A DNA stretch of 64,000 bases, from NCBI GenBank assembly GCA_028681335.1, contig JAQUIT010000014.1:1-64000 (forward strand), read 5' to 3'. The translations under genes were made by a program, and so were the position numbers. Of this stretch, positions 35,903-43,227 are shown in pieces; the first letter of the stretch is position 1, and each line of letters opens with the position of its first letter. The DNA is from Desulfuromonadaceae bacterium (GTDB lineage: Bacteria; Desulfobacterota; Desulfuromonadia; Geobacterales; Pseudopelobacteraceae). A model generated the notes under the pieces. The model had not been told where the DNA came from. It worked only from the letters and a program-made list of their open reading frames with translations, and did not search any database.

Positions 35903-36060
35903 AATAAGAGAGTAGGGAAGTTGTATCGGCTTTGCCGGAGCGGCGTCGTTGCCCACGAAATGCGAGGGCGTATCTCCGGCGGGTTACTCCTTTCTGAGTT
36001 ATTTTGTCCCTGAAACGCCAAAATCCCGATTCTCGGGACTTTGATGATTCTGTACAATAT
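35903..36060 (-). ncRNA. Structured 5' leader of the lytic transglycosylase gene
   Basis: About 158 bases from the predicted transcript start. On the minus strand in order: hairpin TCCCGA/TCGGGA (36038-36024); stem TTTTG/CAAAA (36023-36002); ACTC/GAGT hairpin; then a nested stem GCCGGAG/CTCCGGC (35980-35934) enclosing GCCC/GGGC. This density of pairing is unusual for an ordinary leader. It did not match the c-di-GMP, c-di-AMP, cobalamin, TPP or FMN riboswitch consensus as I know them, so class and ligand are unknown. Confidence 0.4.
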
Positions 36061-36066
36061 GGATGA

Positions 36067-36095
36067 ACAATACATGCTCACGTAGAGCGTGTCAA
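36067..36095 (-). promoter_or_regulatory. Promoter of the lytic transglycosylase gene
   Basis: Minus strand: perfect -35 TTGACA (36090-36095), 17-bp spacer, -10 TATTGT (36067-36072). Predicted start near 36060. Confidence 0.7.
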
Positions 36096-36121
36096 TCTAA
36101 AACAGGAAGAGTCTTGTTAAA

Positions 36122-36547
36122 TCAACATGTTGTGTGCGTTTGTGTCTCTGTTAGCAGCTCCTTGAGGGTGACTCCTTCCAGGACTCCGCGAACTTCATCT
36201 TGAACCCGTCTCCATACAGGGTGGACAGTACATTCACCGGAACGTTCGCAATCCGAAGGGGATACAACGCAACGGTTGGGGATGATCGGCCCTTCAACAG
36301 CTTCAACTACTTCAAGCAGGGTAATGCTCTCAGGTGGGCGTCCCAGCATAAAGCCGCCGCCGGTGCCTCGGAAAGACTTGACCAGGCCTATTTTGCTGAA
36401 CTGCTGGAATATTTTGGCAAGGAATGTCGGGGGAACGTTTACGGCGGCAGCGATGTCGCTCAACAAGCAGACCTTGTCGATCGGTTTTCCAGCCAGATAT
36501 ACAATACCCCTGATGGCATATTCACCTTTGCGAGTTAGTTCCATCAT
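36122..36547 (-). CDS. Rrf2-family transcriptional regulator with cysteine cluster
   Basis: 141 residues. An N-terminal winged helix (about 1-60, LTRKGEYAIRGIVYLA) is followed by the dimer helix and three cysteines in RCVVSPSDCERSGEC, the place where IscR/NsrR-type proteins hold an Fe-S cluster. The spacing (C-x6-C-x5-C) differs slightly from IscR (C-x5-C-x5-C). It likely senses iron-sulfur status, nitric oxide or redox state. Its promoter lies inside a perfect palindrome, suggesting autoregulation. No isc or suf genes are adjacent, so the targets are not evident. Confidence 0.92.
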   Translation of the reverse strand: MMELTRKGEYAIRGIVYLAGKPIDKVCLLSDIAAAVNVPPTFLAKIFQQFSKIGLVKSFRGTGGGFMLGRPPESITLLEVVEAVEGPIIPNRCVVSPSDCERSGECTVHPVWRRVQDEVRGVLEGVTLKELLTETQTHTTC

Positions 36548-36549
36548 AT

Positions 36550-36590
36550 AAAACCCCTAAAAAGACATTTTATATCTTTTTAGGGGTTTT
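36550..36590 (-). promoter_or_regulatory. Perfect 16-bp palindrome at the Rrf2 promoter (operator; terminator for tatC)
   Basis: Arms AAAACCCCTAAAAAGA (36550-36565) and TCTTTTTAGGGGTTTT (36575-36590) with a 9-base spacer. The right arm overlaps the -10 box and start region of the Rrf2 promoter; the left arm carries the AGGGG ribosome site of the Rrf2 gene. For transcripts arriving from tatC, it folds into a hairpin with a following T-run and would act as a terminator. Confidence 0.75.
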
Positions 36591-36605
36591 GGTAAAATTT
36601 GTCAA
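36577..36605 (-). promoter_or_regulatory. Promoter of the Rrf2 gene
   Basis: Minus strand: perfect -35 TTGACA (36600-36605), 17-bp spacer, -10 TAAAAA (36577-36582). Predicted start near 36570, within the palindrome, so the resulting RNA lacks one arm. Confidence 0.6.
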
Positions 36606-36625
36606 CCAGTATTTGATAGTGCCTC

Positions 36626-37477
36626 TTACGTCGTCTCTCCCTGGAGCTCATCAGGAGTCTTGATTTTCTTCTTACCGAAGATCAGTGCAACCCAGATGCT
36701 GATCTCGTACATAAGGTACATGGGAACCATGATGACAAACATGGTTATCAAGTCCGCATGAAATGCCGCTACAATGGCACTGGCCAGCAGGGCATATTTT
36801 CTTTTTGGTGCGAGAAACCGGTAGCTTACTATGCCGAACCTTGACAGGACGAGGGTCAAAACAGGGAGTTCGAATATCAGGCCAAAGATCAGAATCAGGC
36901 GCAGGCAGAAATTGACATAGGCGCTGATATTGAACCAGCTCTGCAGCCCTTCTGCTTCATAGGAGAGGGAGAAATTTATAATTACGGGCCAGATTATGAT
37001 AAGAAAAAACAGAGCGCCAACGCAGAAAGTAACAGTGGCCGCCGTAACAAAAGGAATTACCATTCGTCGTTCACGCCGGGTCAGGCCCGGTGCGATGAAC
37101 AGCCAGACCTGATAAAACACCACCGGTAGAACCATGACAAAGCCGGCCAGCATGGATATTTTGCACTGCATGAAAAAAGGTTCCAGCGGTGCGCTGTAAT
37201 TGAGGACCCGTTGCTTTGGGGGCGTGTTGATTTCCTGGTCCAGTTTGTAGTGGGCATACAGGGCTGGGGCGCGCTCTTTGACTTTGGCGTAGACGGTCTT
37301 CTTTATTTCGGTAAGGTAGGTTGCCCCGCTCAAAGGTTTTTCAATGAAACGGAGCAGGTCGTTGGAAAAATTCCATGCGACCCCCATGCCGATGACTACA
37401 GCGATAATAATAACGACCAGTCGTTTGCGCAATTCGACCAGATGCTCAATAAAGGGAATAACTTTTTCTTCGCTCAT
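36626..37477 (-). CDS. tatC: Sec-independent (Tat) translocase subunit TatC
   Basis: 283 residues with six membrane helices. The N-terminal FIEHLVELRKRLV motif and the later GLTRRERRMVIPF are diagnostic. TatC recognises twin-arginine signal peptides and, with TatA/B, exports folded, cofactor-containing proteins. An extended periplasmic loop between helices 1 and 2 (about 45-105) is longer than in E. coli. No tatA or tatB is next to it. Located 70 bases after rnr. Confidence 0.96.
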   Translation of the reverse strand: MSEEKVIPFIEHLVELRKRLVVIIIAVVIGMGVAWNFSNDLLRFIEKPLSGATYLTEIKKTVYAKVKERAPALYAHYKLDQEINTPPKQRVLNYSAPLEPFFMQCKISMLAGFVMVLPVVFYQVWLFIAPGLTRRERRMVIPFVTAATVTFCVGALFFLIIIWPVIINFSLSYEAEGLQSWFNISAYVNFCLRLILIFGLIFELPVLTLVLSRFGIVSYRFLAPKRKYALLASAIVAAFHADLITMFVIMVPMYLMYEISIWVALIFGKKKIKTPDELQGETT

Positions 37478-37547
37478 GTATTCTTCCTATCACAGGCAGA
37501 TGCACGTATGCAACCCGATTTGCCGGTGGATGTTTATCGAAGATGGG

Positions 37548-39872
37548 TCATCTTCGCTTTCGGGGGCTGCTCTTGCCTTTGACCGGCTTGCCATTCTTGC
37601 GGTTTCTGCTGCCCTGATCGCTGGATTCTGCTCGCGGTTGCAGGCCGGTCAGTCGTTTGCCGCGCAGCGGGATGCGTGGGTACTCTTCCGGCCCGGTCGT
37701 CCCGGTATATGTCTGCTGGGTGGGCGAGGATGCCGTATGCGCCGCCAGGGCAAATTCGATGCGCCGTGTGCCTGGAGATACTGAAACAACGGTGATTCGT
37801 GCCGCATCACCGATGCGGTACATTGTTCCGCTGCGCCGCCCAATCAATGAGTGCTGTTTTTCGGCATGAGTATACATATCGTCGGTGAGGGTCGATATAT
37901 GTACCAAGCCCTCCACGAAAAGTTCCTCAGGTTCGACGAAGAAGCCGAAGGCGGTCACTCCGGTGATATAACCGTCAAACTGTTCACCTACATGTTTTTG
38001 CATGTACTGAAGTTTTTTCATCTCCACCACGTCGCGTTCAGCCTCCATGGCGACACGTTCGCGCTTGCTGGTGTGCTCGGCGACCTCGCCCAGCCTTTCG
38101 GTGGCGATTGCCAGTTGTTTGGAGGCGCGTTTGTCCTGTTGCTCCTTCTCGGCCGCGACGGATAACGCAGCCTTCAGTATCCGGTGCACGACCAGGTCGG
38201 GATAACGCCTGATTGGTGAGGTGAAGTGGCAGTAGCACTCTGATGCCAGCCCGAAGTGGCCGACGTTGTCGGCGGAGTAGCGGGCCTGTTTCATACAGCG
38301 CAGCAGGGCGTAGTTGATCATGCGCTCCTCAGGGCGCCCTTCTGCCTGGGCGAGCAGACGTTGAAGTTCTGATGGTTTGACCTTCTCCTCTACAAGTTTG
38401 AATTCATAGCCGAAGCCAAAGACAAAGTCCTGAAAGGTCTGCAGTTTGGCCGGGTCCGGGTTCTCGTGGACACGGTAGAGAAAGGGGATGCCGCTGGAGG
38501 TGATATGGCGCGCCACCGCCTCGTTGGCAGCCAACATGAACTCCTCGATCAACTGGTGGGCCAGATTGCGTTCGGCGCGGATAATTCCCTCGGTCTGTCC
38601 GGTCAGCCCGATGATGATTTCCGGCTCGGGGAGATCAAAGTCAATACTGCCGCGTGTTTTACGCATCGCCATCAGAATCAGCGCCAGCTCCTTCATCTCC
38701 AGTAGCATTGGTGCCACCGGACGGTGCTTGTCGGCAACTTCACGGTCATCATCAACGATGATCTGTTTCACAATGGTGTAGGTCAGGCGTGCCGAGCTTT
38801 TGATGACGCTGGGATAAAAAGACGACTCCAGTATTGCACCGCTGGAGTCAAAGAGCATTTCTGCGGTCATGGTCAGGCGGTCGACGTTCGGATTAAGCGA
38901 ACAGATACCATTCGACAGGCGCTCCGGCAGCATCGGAATGCAACGATCCGGAAAATAAACGGAGGTTCCGCGCAGATAGGCTTCCCTGTCAAGCGGGCTG
39001 TCTTTTTTGACGTAGTGGGAAACGTCGGCGATCGAGACCCAGAGTCGGAAATTGTTTCCCTCGCGGCGCAGCGAAACAGCATCATCAAAGTCGCGAGCCG
39101 TCTCGCCGTCAATGGTGACAGTCACCATCGAGCGCAGGTCTACGCGTCCCTTCAGGTCGCCGAGGGAAACGGTGTCGGCAATTCCCTCCGCCTCGGCTAA
39201 TACATCTGCGCCAAAGATATGCGGCAGGTCGAAACGGCGGATAACTGATTGAACCTCTACCTCCGGATCGTCCGGCCAGCCCAGGACCTCGACGATCCGA
39301 CCTTCGGCAGGGCGGCCGCCGAGCGGATATGACGACAGTTCGGTCACAACCTGGTGCCCGTCTTCCGCTGTGCCGCGTGCTTTGACAGGGATTGATACCA
39401 CGAGATTGAGACGCTGGTCATCCGGGATGACAATCGCGCCACGGCGGGTCTCCTCATAGCGCCCGACGACGCGGGTTGTTGCATGCTCCAAAACGGTCAG
39501 AACCCGACCGTCGAGTTTGCTGCCACCCATGCGGCTCGGGCTGGAGCTGGCCTCCACAAGGTCGCCGTGCAGTGCGCCTTTAAGGAATTTTGACGGGATG
39601 AAAATATCCTCTCCGCCGCCATCCGGGGTTACAAAGCCGTAGCCGTCACGGTGTACCGAGATGCGCCCACGGGTGGTTGTCATTTTTCCCGGAAGGCTGT
39701 AGCTGTTTCCTTTCAAGCGGATCAATTCGCCGTCATCAGTCATGTCATCCAGCATGTTTTTTAGCTCACGCTTGACATGTCGGCCGCCAAATTCCCGCTG
39801 AAGCCCTGCAAAATGGGTTGCTCCCTCGTGTTGTTTGAAAAAGGCCAGTATATTTTTTTTTGTGATATTCAT
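37548..39872 (-). CDS. rnr: Ribonuclease R
   Basis: 774 residues from the ATG at 39872, with AAGGAG 8 bases upstream. Processive 3'-5' exoribonuclease for structured RNA. Order: N-terminal winged helix, two cold-shock/OB domains, RNB catalytic domain with metal-binding aspartates in ETARDFDDAVSL and VSIADVSHYV, S1 domain (DGYITGVTAFGFFVE), then a basic Lys/Arg tail. The longer frame to 40010 lacks a start signal. Divergent from the NosL locus B. Confidence 0.95.
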   Translation of the reverse strand: MNITKKNILAFFKQHEGATHFAGLQREFGGRHVKRELKNMLDDMTDDGELIRLKGNSYSLPGKMTTTRGRISVHRDGYGFVTPDGGGEDIFIPSKFLKGALHGDLVEASSSPSRMGGSKLDGRVLTVLEHATTRVVGRYEETRRGAIVIPDDQRLNLVVSIPVKARGTAEDGHQVVTELSSYPLGGRPAEGRIVEVLGWPDDPEVEVQSVIRRFDLPHIFGADVLAEAEGIADTVSLGDLKGRVDLRSMVTVTIDGETARDFDDAVSLRREGNNFRLWVSIADVSHYVKKDSPLDREAYLRGTSVYFPDRCIPMLPERLSNGICSLNPNVDRLTMTAEMLFDSSGAILESSFYPSVIKSSARLTYTIVKQIIVDDDREVADKHRPVAPMLLEMKELALILMAMRKTRGSIDFDLPEPEIIIGLTGQTEGIIRAERNLAHQLIEEFMLAANEAVARHITSSGIPFLYRVHENPDPAKLQTFQDFVFGFGYEFKLVEEKVKPSELQRLLAQAEGRPEERMINYALLRCMKQARYSADNVGHFGLASECYCHFTSPIRRYPDLVVHRILKAALSVAAEKEQQDKRASKQLAIATERLGEVAEHTSKRERVAMEAERDVVEMKKLQYMQKHVGEQFDGYITGVTAFGFFVEPEELFVEGLVHISTLTDDMYTHAEKQHSLIGRRSGTMYRIGDAARITVVSVSPGTRRIEFALAAHTASSPTQQTYTGTTGPEEYPRIPLRGKRLTGLQPRAESSDQGSRNRKNGKPVKGKSSPRKRR

Positions 39873-39918
39873 TGAACGGCTCCTTGATGATCCGTCTTGG
39901 TTTTCATCCGCAGGCACA

Positions 39919-39947
39919 GTGTTAAGTTCAACGTAACATAAAGTCAA
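39919..39947 (-). promoter_or_regulatory. Promoter candidate for rnr
   Basis: Minus strand: -35 TTGACT (39942-39947), 17-bp spacer, weak -10 TAACAC (39919-39924). Leader about 40 bases. Confidence 0.35.
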
Positions 39948-39976
39948 CCCCGTTTGTTTCCGCCGGCATACCACGG

Positions 39977-40005
39977 TTGCGTAGCCTACTGATTTACTGT
40001 ATATT
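39977..40005 (+). promoter_or_regulatory. Promoter candidate for NosL locus B
   Basis: -35 TTGCGT (39977-39982), 17-bp spacer, -10 TATATT (40000-40005). Predicted start near 40012, 28 bases before the first NosL start. The -35 is weak, which could reflect activator dependence. Confidence 0.35.
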
Positions 40006-40039
40006 GACACAACTCTAAAATTTGAAAGGAAAATGGAAC

Positions 40040-40543
40040 ATGATAAAACATTCTTTAACGTACTGCATTGTAGCCGCTTTTATTCTTGTTGCTGGCGCCA
40101 CTCTGGCTGCCCAGATGCCTGAGCATGCCGGCCGTAGTTACGTTAGAGACGCCGCTTCCGGGTCAAGCCATGCAGATGTTGAAAAGCATAATGCCTGCCC
40201 CCATTGCGGCATGGATCGTGAGAAGTTTTCTTATTCACGCGTTTTGGTCACTTATTCAGACGGTTCCTCGGCCGGGTTGTGCAGCATTCATTGCCTGGTT
40301 ACCGAACTAAAGGGCAACAAGGGCAAGCCGGTTAAGATTGTCGAAGTTGCCGATTTAAATAGCAAAAAACTTGTCGATGCTGAAAAGGCCATCTGGGTAA
40401 TCGGTGGCAGCAAAAAAGGCGTCATGACACGGGTCGCAAAATGGGCTTTTGCAAAAAAGGATGACGCTGGCGCATTCATCCAGAAGAATGGCGGCACACT
40501 TGCCACCTATAAAGAAGCGCTCGCTTCGGCCGGAAAGGATTAG
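40040..40543 (+). CDS. NosL-family protein, locus B first copy
   Basis: 167 residues from the ATG at 40040 (AAAGG upstream). Signal peptide about 1-24. Metal motif C53-P-H-C56-G-M58, second pair CSIHC. The central and C-terminal parts (IWVIGGSKKGVMTR.AKWAFAKK.DAGAFIQKNGGTL) are near-copies of the locus A NosL, but this one lacks the His/Met tail. A copper chaperone role is inferred from the family. It ends 3 bases before the next NosL start. Secreted or membrane anchored; no clear lipobox. Confidence 0.88.
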   Translation: MIKHSLTYCIVAAFILVAGATLAAQMPEHAGRSYVRDAASGSSHADVEKHNACPHCGMDREKFSYSRVLVTYSDGSSAGLCSIHCLVTELKGNKGKPVKIVEVADLNSKKLVDAEKAIWVIGGSKKGVMTRVAKWAFAKKDDAGAFIQKNGGTLATYKEALASAGKD

Positions 40544-40546
40544 GCG

Positions 40547-41032
40547 TTGCCGTCTTTTATGAAACGCATCATTCCGGTAGCGATTTTCATCTGCCTGCTG
40601 ACGGTTGCTGTCGTGCAGGCTGCTGGCGGAGGTGCTGTCGTTCCGGCAGGGGCAAAGTGTCCTGTCTGCGGGATGTTTGTTGCCAAATATCCGGATTGGA
40701 CCGCGTCTGCTCGTTTCAAGGATGGTACGACCTACTATTACGATGGGCCGAAGGATATGTTCAGCCATTTTTTAGACCCGGCCCGCTATACCCCCGGTAG
40801 GCGTCGTGCCGATATTACGCTGCTTGTGGTAAAGGAGTATTATTCGCTGACGATGATAGACGCGCGTGCTGCCATATATGTTGCCGGCAGTGACGTCTAC
40901 GGCCCGATGGGAAGTGAGTTGATACCGTTTCAGAACGAGAAGGATGCCATCGCTTTTAAAATTGATCACCGGGGGAAGCGGATACTCCGTTTCAACGATA
41001 TTACGCGACAGACCATACAATCTCTCAATTAA
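40547..41032 (+). CDS. NosL-family protein, locus B second copy
   Basis: 161 residues from a TTG at 40547 with AAAGGA 7 bases upstream; an ATG at 40559 without a ribosome site is the alternative. Signal peptide follows. Metal motif C38-P-V-C41-G-M43 in AKCPVCGMFVAKYPDW, and the YYYDGPKDMFSHFLDP segment typical of classical NosL. It is clearly divergent from the first copy, so the two are not a recent duplication. Likely copper-binding in the periplasm. Confidence 0.87.
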   Translation: MPSFMKRIIPVAIFICLLTVAVVQAAGGGAVVPAGAKCPVCGMFVAKYPDWTASARFKDGTTYYYDGPKDMFSHFLDPARYTPGRRRADITLLVVKEYYSLTMIDARAAIYVAGSDVYGPMGSELIPFQNEKDAIAFKIDHRGKRILRFNDITRQTIQSLN

Positions 41033-41073
41033 CACGCAAATCCGTGTGCCGGGCGAGAGTGGAAAAGAGAGTC

Positions 41074-41370
41074 ATGCGCCGCTCATTACAATTCCTGCTG
41101 TTCATTGCCGTATCTCTGGCTGTCTTTCTGTCGCTGCCTCTGCATGCCCGTCACCAGCAGCGGCTCGCGGAAGCGGTCGTAAAACCGCAGGCGGCGCAGT
41201 TGCGGAGCCTGCACGTTACTGATCTCTGTCTTGCAACTGAGGCCCGCTACACCCGCCACCCCGCCGTGGCCGATCGCCACGCCGCTTTTCAGGATCATCC
41301 GCTGGCACTTGAACATTTTCCTTCCGGTTCGCTTATTTTACCAACCACCTCTGCCCGCACGAAGCCATGA
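41074..41370 (+). CDS. Small exported protein, His-containing, NosL locus B
   Basis: 98 residues from the ATG at 41074; frame open from 41044. Hydrophobic signal at about 5-24. The mature part has seven histidines (24, 27, 47, 62, 69, 75, 81) and one cysteine (52) in a run DLCLATEARYTRHPAVADRH followed by FQDHPLALEHFPSGSL. No family name known to me. It overlaps the permease start by 4 bases (ATGA), so it is translated with it. A metal-handling accessory is inferred. Confidence 0.72.
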   Translation: MRRSLQFLLFIAVSLAVFLSLPLHARHQQRLAEAVVKPQAAQLRSLHVTDLCLATEARYTRHPAVADRHAAFQDHPLALEHFPSGSLILPTTSARTKP

Positions 41371-42497
41371 ATAGAGTCATTGAACGCCATCTGAATATTC
41401 TGGAATTTACGCTGGCATCGCTGCTACGCAGGAAAGGTAGAAACTTTTCACTTCTGGCGATGTATCTGCTGGTGATCTTCATGCTGGCATCGCTGCTGTT
41501 TTTCGTCACTGCTCTGAAGAGGGAGGCGGCCATTATTCTGAGCGATGCGCCGGATATGATTGTGCAGCAACTGGTGGCAGGGCGGCAGGATCTTGTGCCG
41601 GTGGCGTATGCCGGTGAAATTGCCCGGATCAGGGGTGTGACAGCGGTAACGCCCCGCTTGTGGGGCTATTATTATGATGCGTTTAACGGTGCCAACTATA
41701 CGATTATTGCCGATGACGCTGCAGAGCCGGATCGTGTCTCCATCGGCTCCGGTGTGGCACGGGTCCGCAACCTGGCTGTAGGGGATCTGCTGCCGCTGAT
41801 AAGCTATGACAAGGTGCCGGTTATGCTGGAGATCGGCACGGTGTTTCCGAGCGCCTCCGACCTCATCGCGGCCGACCTGATCACCGTCTCCCCGGTCGGC
41901 TTTCACCACCTATTCAACTTTCCTGCCGGCCAGGCGACAGATCTGGCGGTGACAGTGCGCAACCCCAAAGAGTTGTCAACCATTGCGAGCAAGATTGCCA
42001 GTCAGTTTCCCGGCTCGCGTCCAGTCCTGAAAAGCGAAATTCTACGTACCTATCAATCTGTCTTTAACTGGCGTGGCGGAATGACACTGCTCCTCCTGAC
42101 GTCAGCCCTGCTGTCGTTCATCATCTTTGCCTGGGACAAGGCGACCGGGCTTTCAGCCGAGGAGCGCAAGGAGATCGGTATTCTCAAGTCCATTGGTTGG
42201 GAGACTTCCGATGTGCTGCTGCTCAAATTCTGGGAGGGTGCCGTCATTTCGCTGACAGCTTTTCTGCTCGGCACGGTGCTGGCCTACGGGCATGTTTTCT
42301 TTCTGTCAGCCCCGCTTTTTGCTCAGGCACTCAAAGGGTGGTCGGTAATCTATCCCCGTTTCCAGCTGCTGCCGGTTGTTGATGTTTCTCAACTGACTAT
42401 ACTGTTCTTTCTGACGGTTGTGCCTTATACAACCGCGACGATTCTACCCTGTTGGCGGGCGGCCACGATCGACCCTGATGCCGCCATGAGGTATTGA
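41367..42497 (+). CDS. ABC transporter permease, FtsX/MacB type
   Basis: 376 residues. N-terminal membrane helix (about 27-50), a large periplasmic domain (about 50-230), then three C-terminal helices (about 232-376), the FtsX/MacB arrangement. Such permeases do not usually form a channel; they couple ATP hydrolysis to periplasmic movement or lipoprotein extraction. Linked by 1 base to its ATPase gene. With NosL upstream, it may move or load NosL-type proteins, but this is inference. Confidence 0.9.
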   Translation: MNRVIERHLNILEFTLASLLRRKGRNFSLLAMYLLVIFMLASLLFFVTALKREAAIILSDAPDMIVQQLVAGRQDLVPVAYAGEIARIRGVTAVTPRLWGYYYDAFNGANYTIIADDAAEPDRVSIGSGVARVRNLAVGDLLPLISYDKVPVMLEIGTVFPSASDLIAADLITVSPVGFHHLFNFPAGQATDLAVTVRNPKELSTIASKIASQFPGSRPVLKSEILRTYQSVFNWRGGMTLLLLTSALLSFIIFAWDKATGLSAEERKEIGILKSIGWETSDVLLLKFWEGAVISLTAFLLGTVLAYGHVFFLSAPLFAQALKGWSVIYPRFQLLPVVDVSQLTILFFLTVVPYTTATILPCWRAATIDPDAAMRY

Positions 42498-42498
42498 C

Positions 42499-43227
42499 GT
42501 GATAGAGCTTTCAGGGATTACCAAGAGTTTCAACAGCGGCAGGTCAAATCAGTTTACCGCCGTGGATAACGTATCGCTGGTGGTTAAACAGCAGCAGGTC
42601 ACGGTATTTAAGGGGCCGAGCGGTTCCGGTAAGACGTCGCTTCTGACGATGATCGGCTGCATGGCTCGTCCCACCTCGGGGCGGATATTTTTGCGCGGGG
42701 TGGCGGCAGCAATTCCATTTCAGGGTGATGGCGTAGAGGCCGTTGAAATCACCAGCCTGCCGGAGCGCTTCCTGAATGAAATCCGCCGTTCCACGTTCGG
42801 CTTTATCTTCCAGCAGTTTAATCTGGTTAAGGGGATTACGGTTCTGGAAAATGTCATGCTTCCGGCCTATCCGACCGGTGAGGGGCGGGCACTCTTTCGT
42901 GCCAGAGCCCTGGGTTTGCTGGAGCAGTTCGGGCTCTCGCGTCACGCTGCACAGAAGGTGGAACTCCTTTCCGGCGGGGAGTCGCAGCGGGTTGCCATTG
43001 CCAGGTCCCTCATCAATAACCCTTCAATTATTATCGCCGATGAACCGACGGCGCATCTGGATTCGAAGCTGTCTCACGAGTTTATGGCTATTGTCGGGCG
43101 CCTGAGAGGGGAGGGGAAGAGCGTGCTGATTGCGAGCCACGACCCGATCGTATTTGATTCGCCGCTGGTAGACGCGCTGGTTGAAATGCGTGACGGTGCA
43201 GTGCTGGACAGCCGGGGCGAACGGTGA
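42499..43227 (+). CDS. ABC transporter ATP-binding protein (LolD/MacB type)
   Basis: 242 residues, GTG start. Walker A GPSGSGKTS at 39-47, Q-loop in FIFQQFNL, signature LSGGESQR, Walker B IIIADEPTAHLD and switch His in IASHDP. Compared with LolD, the segment between Walker A and the Q-loop has extra residues (RIFLRGVAAAIPFQGDG...). Cytoplasmic partner of the permease before it; its stop overlaps the next start by 4 bases. Confidence 0.95.
   Translation: MIELSGITKSFNSGRSNQFTAVDNVSLVVKQQQVTVFKGPSGSGKTSLLTMIGCMARPTSGRIFLRGVAAAIPFQGDGVEAVEITSLPERFLNEIRRSTFGFIFQQFNLVKGITVLENVMLPAYPTGEGRALFRARALGLLEQFGLSRHAAQKVELLSGGESQRVAIARSLINNPSIIIADEPTAHLDSKLSHEFMAIVGRLRGEGKSVLIASHDPIVFDSPLVDALVEMRDGAVLDSRGER

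Noticed and set aside
39996..40021. TTGACA at 40004-40009 as -35 for NosL locus B
   Set aside because: No acceptable -10 at 16-18 bases; the TAAAAT that follows is only 6 bases away.
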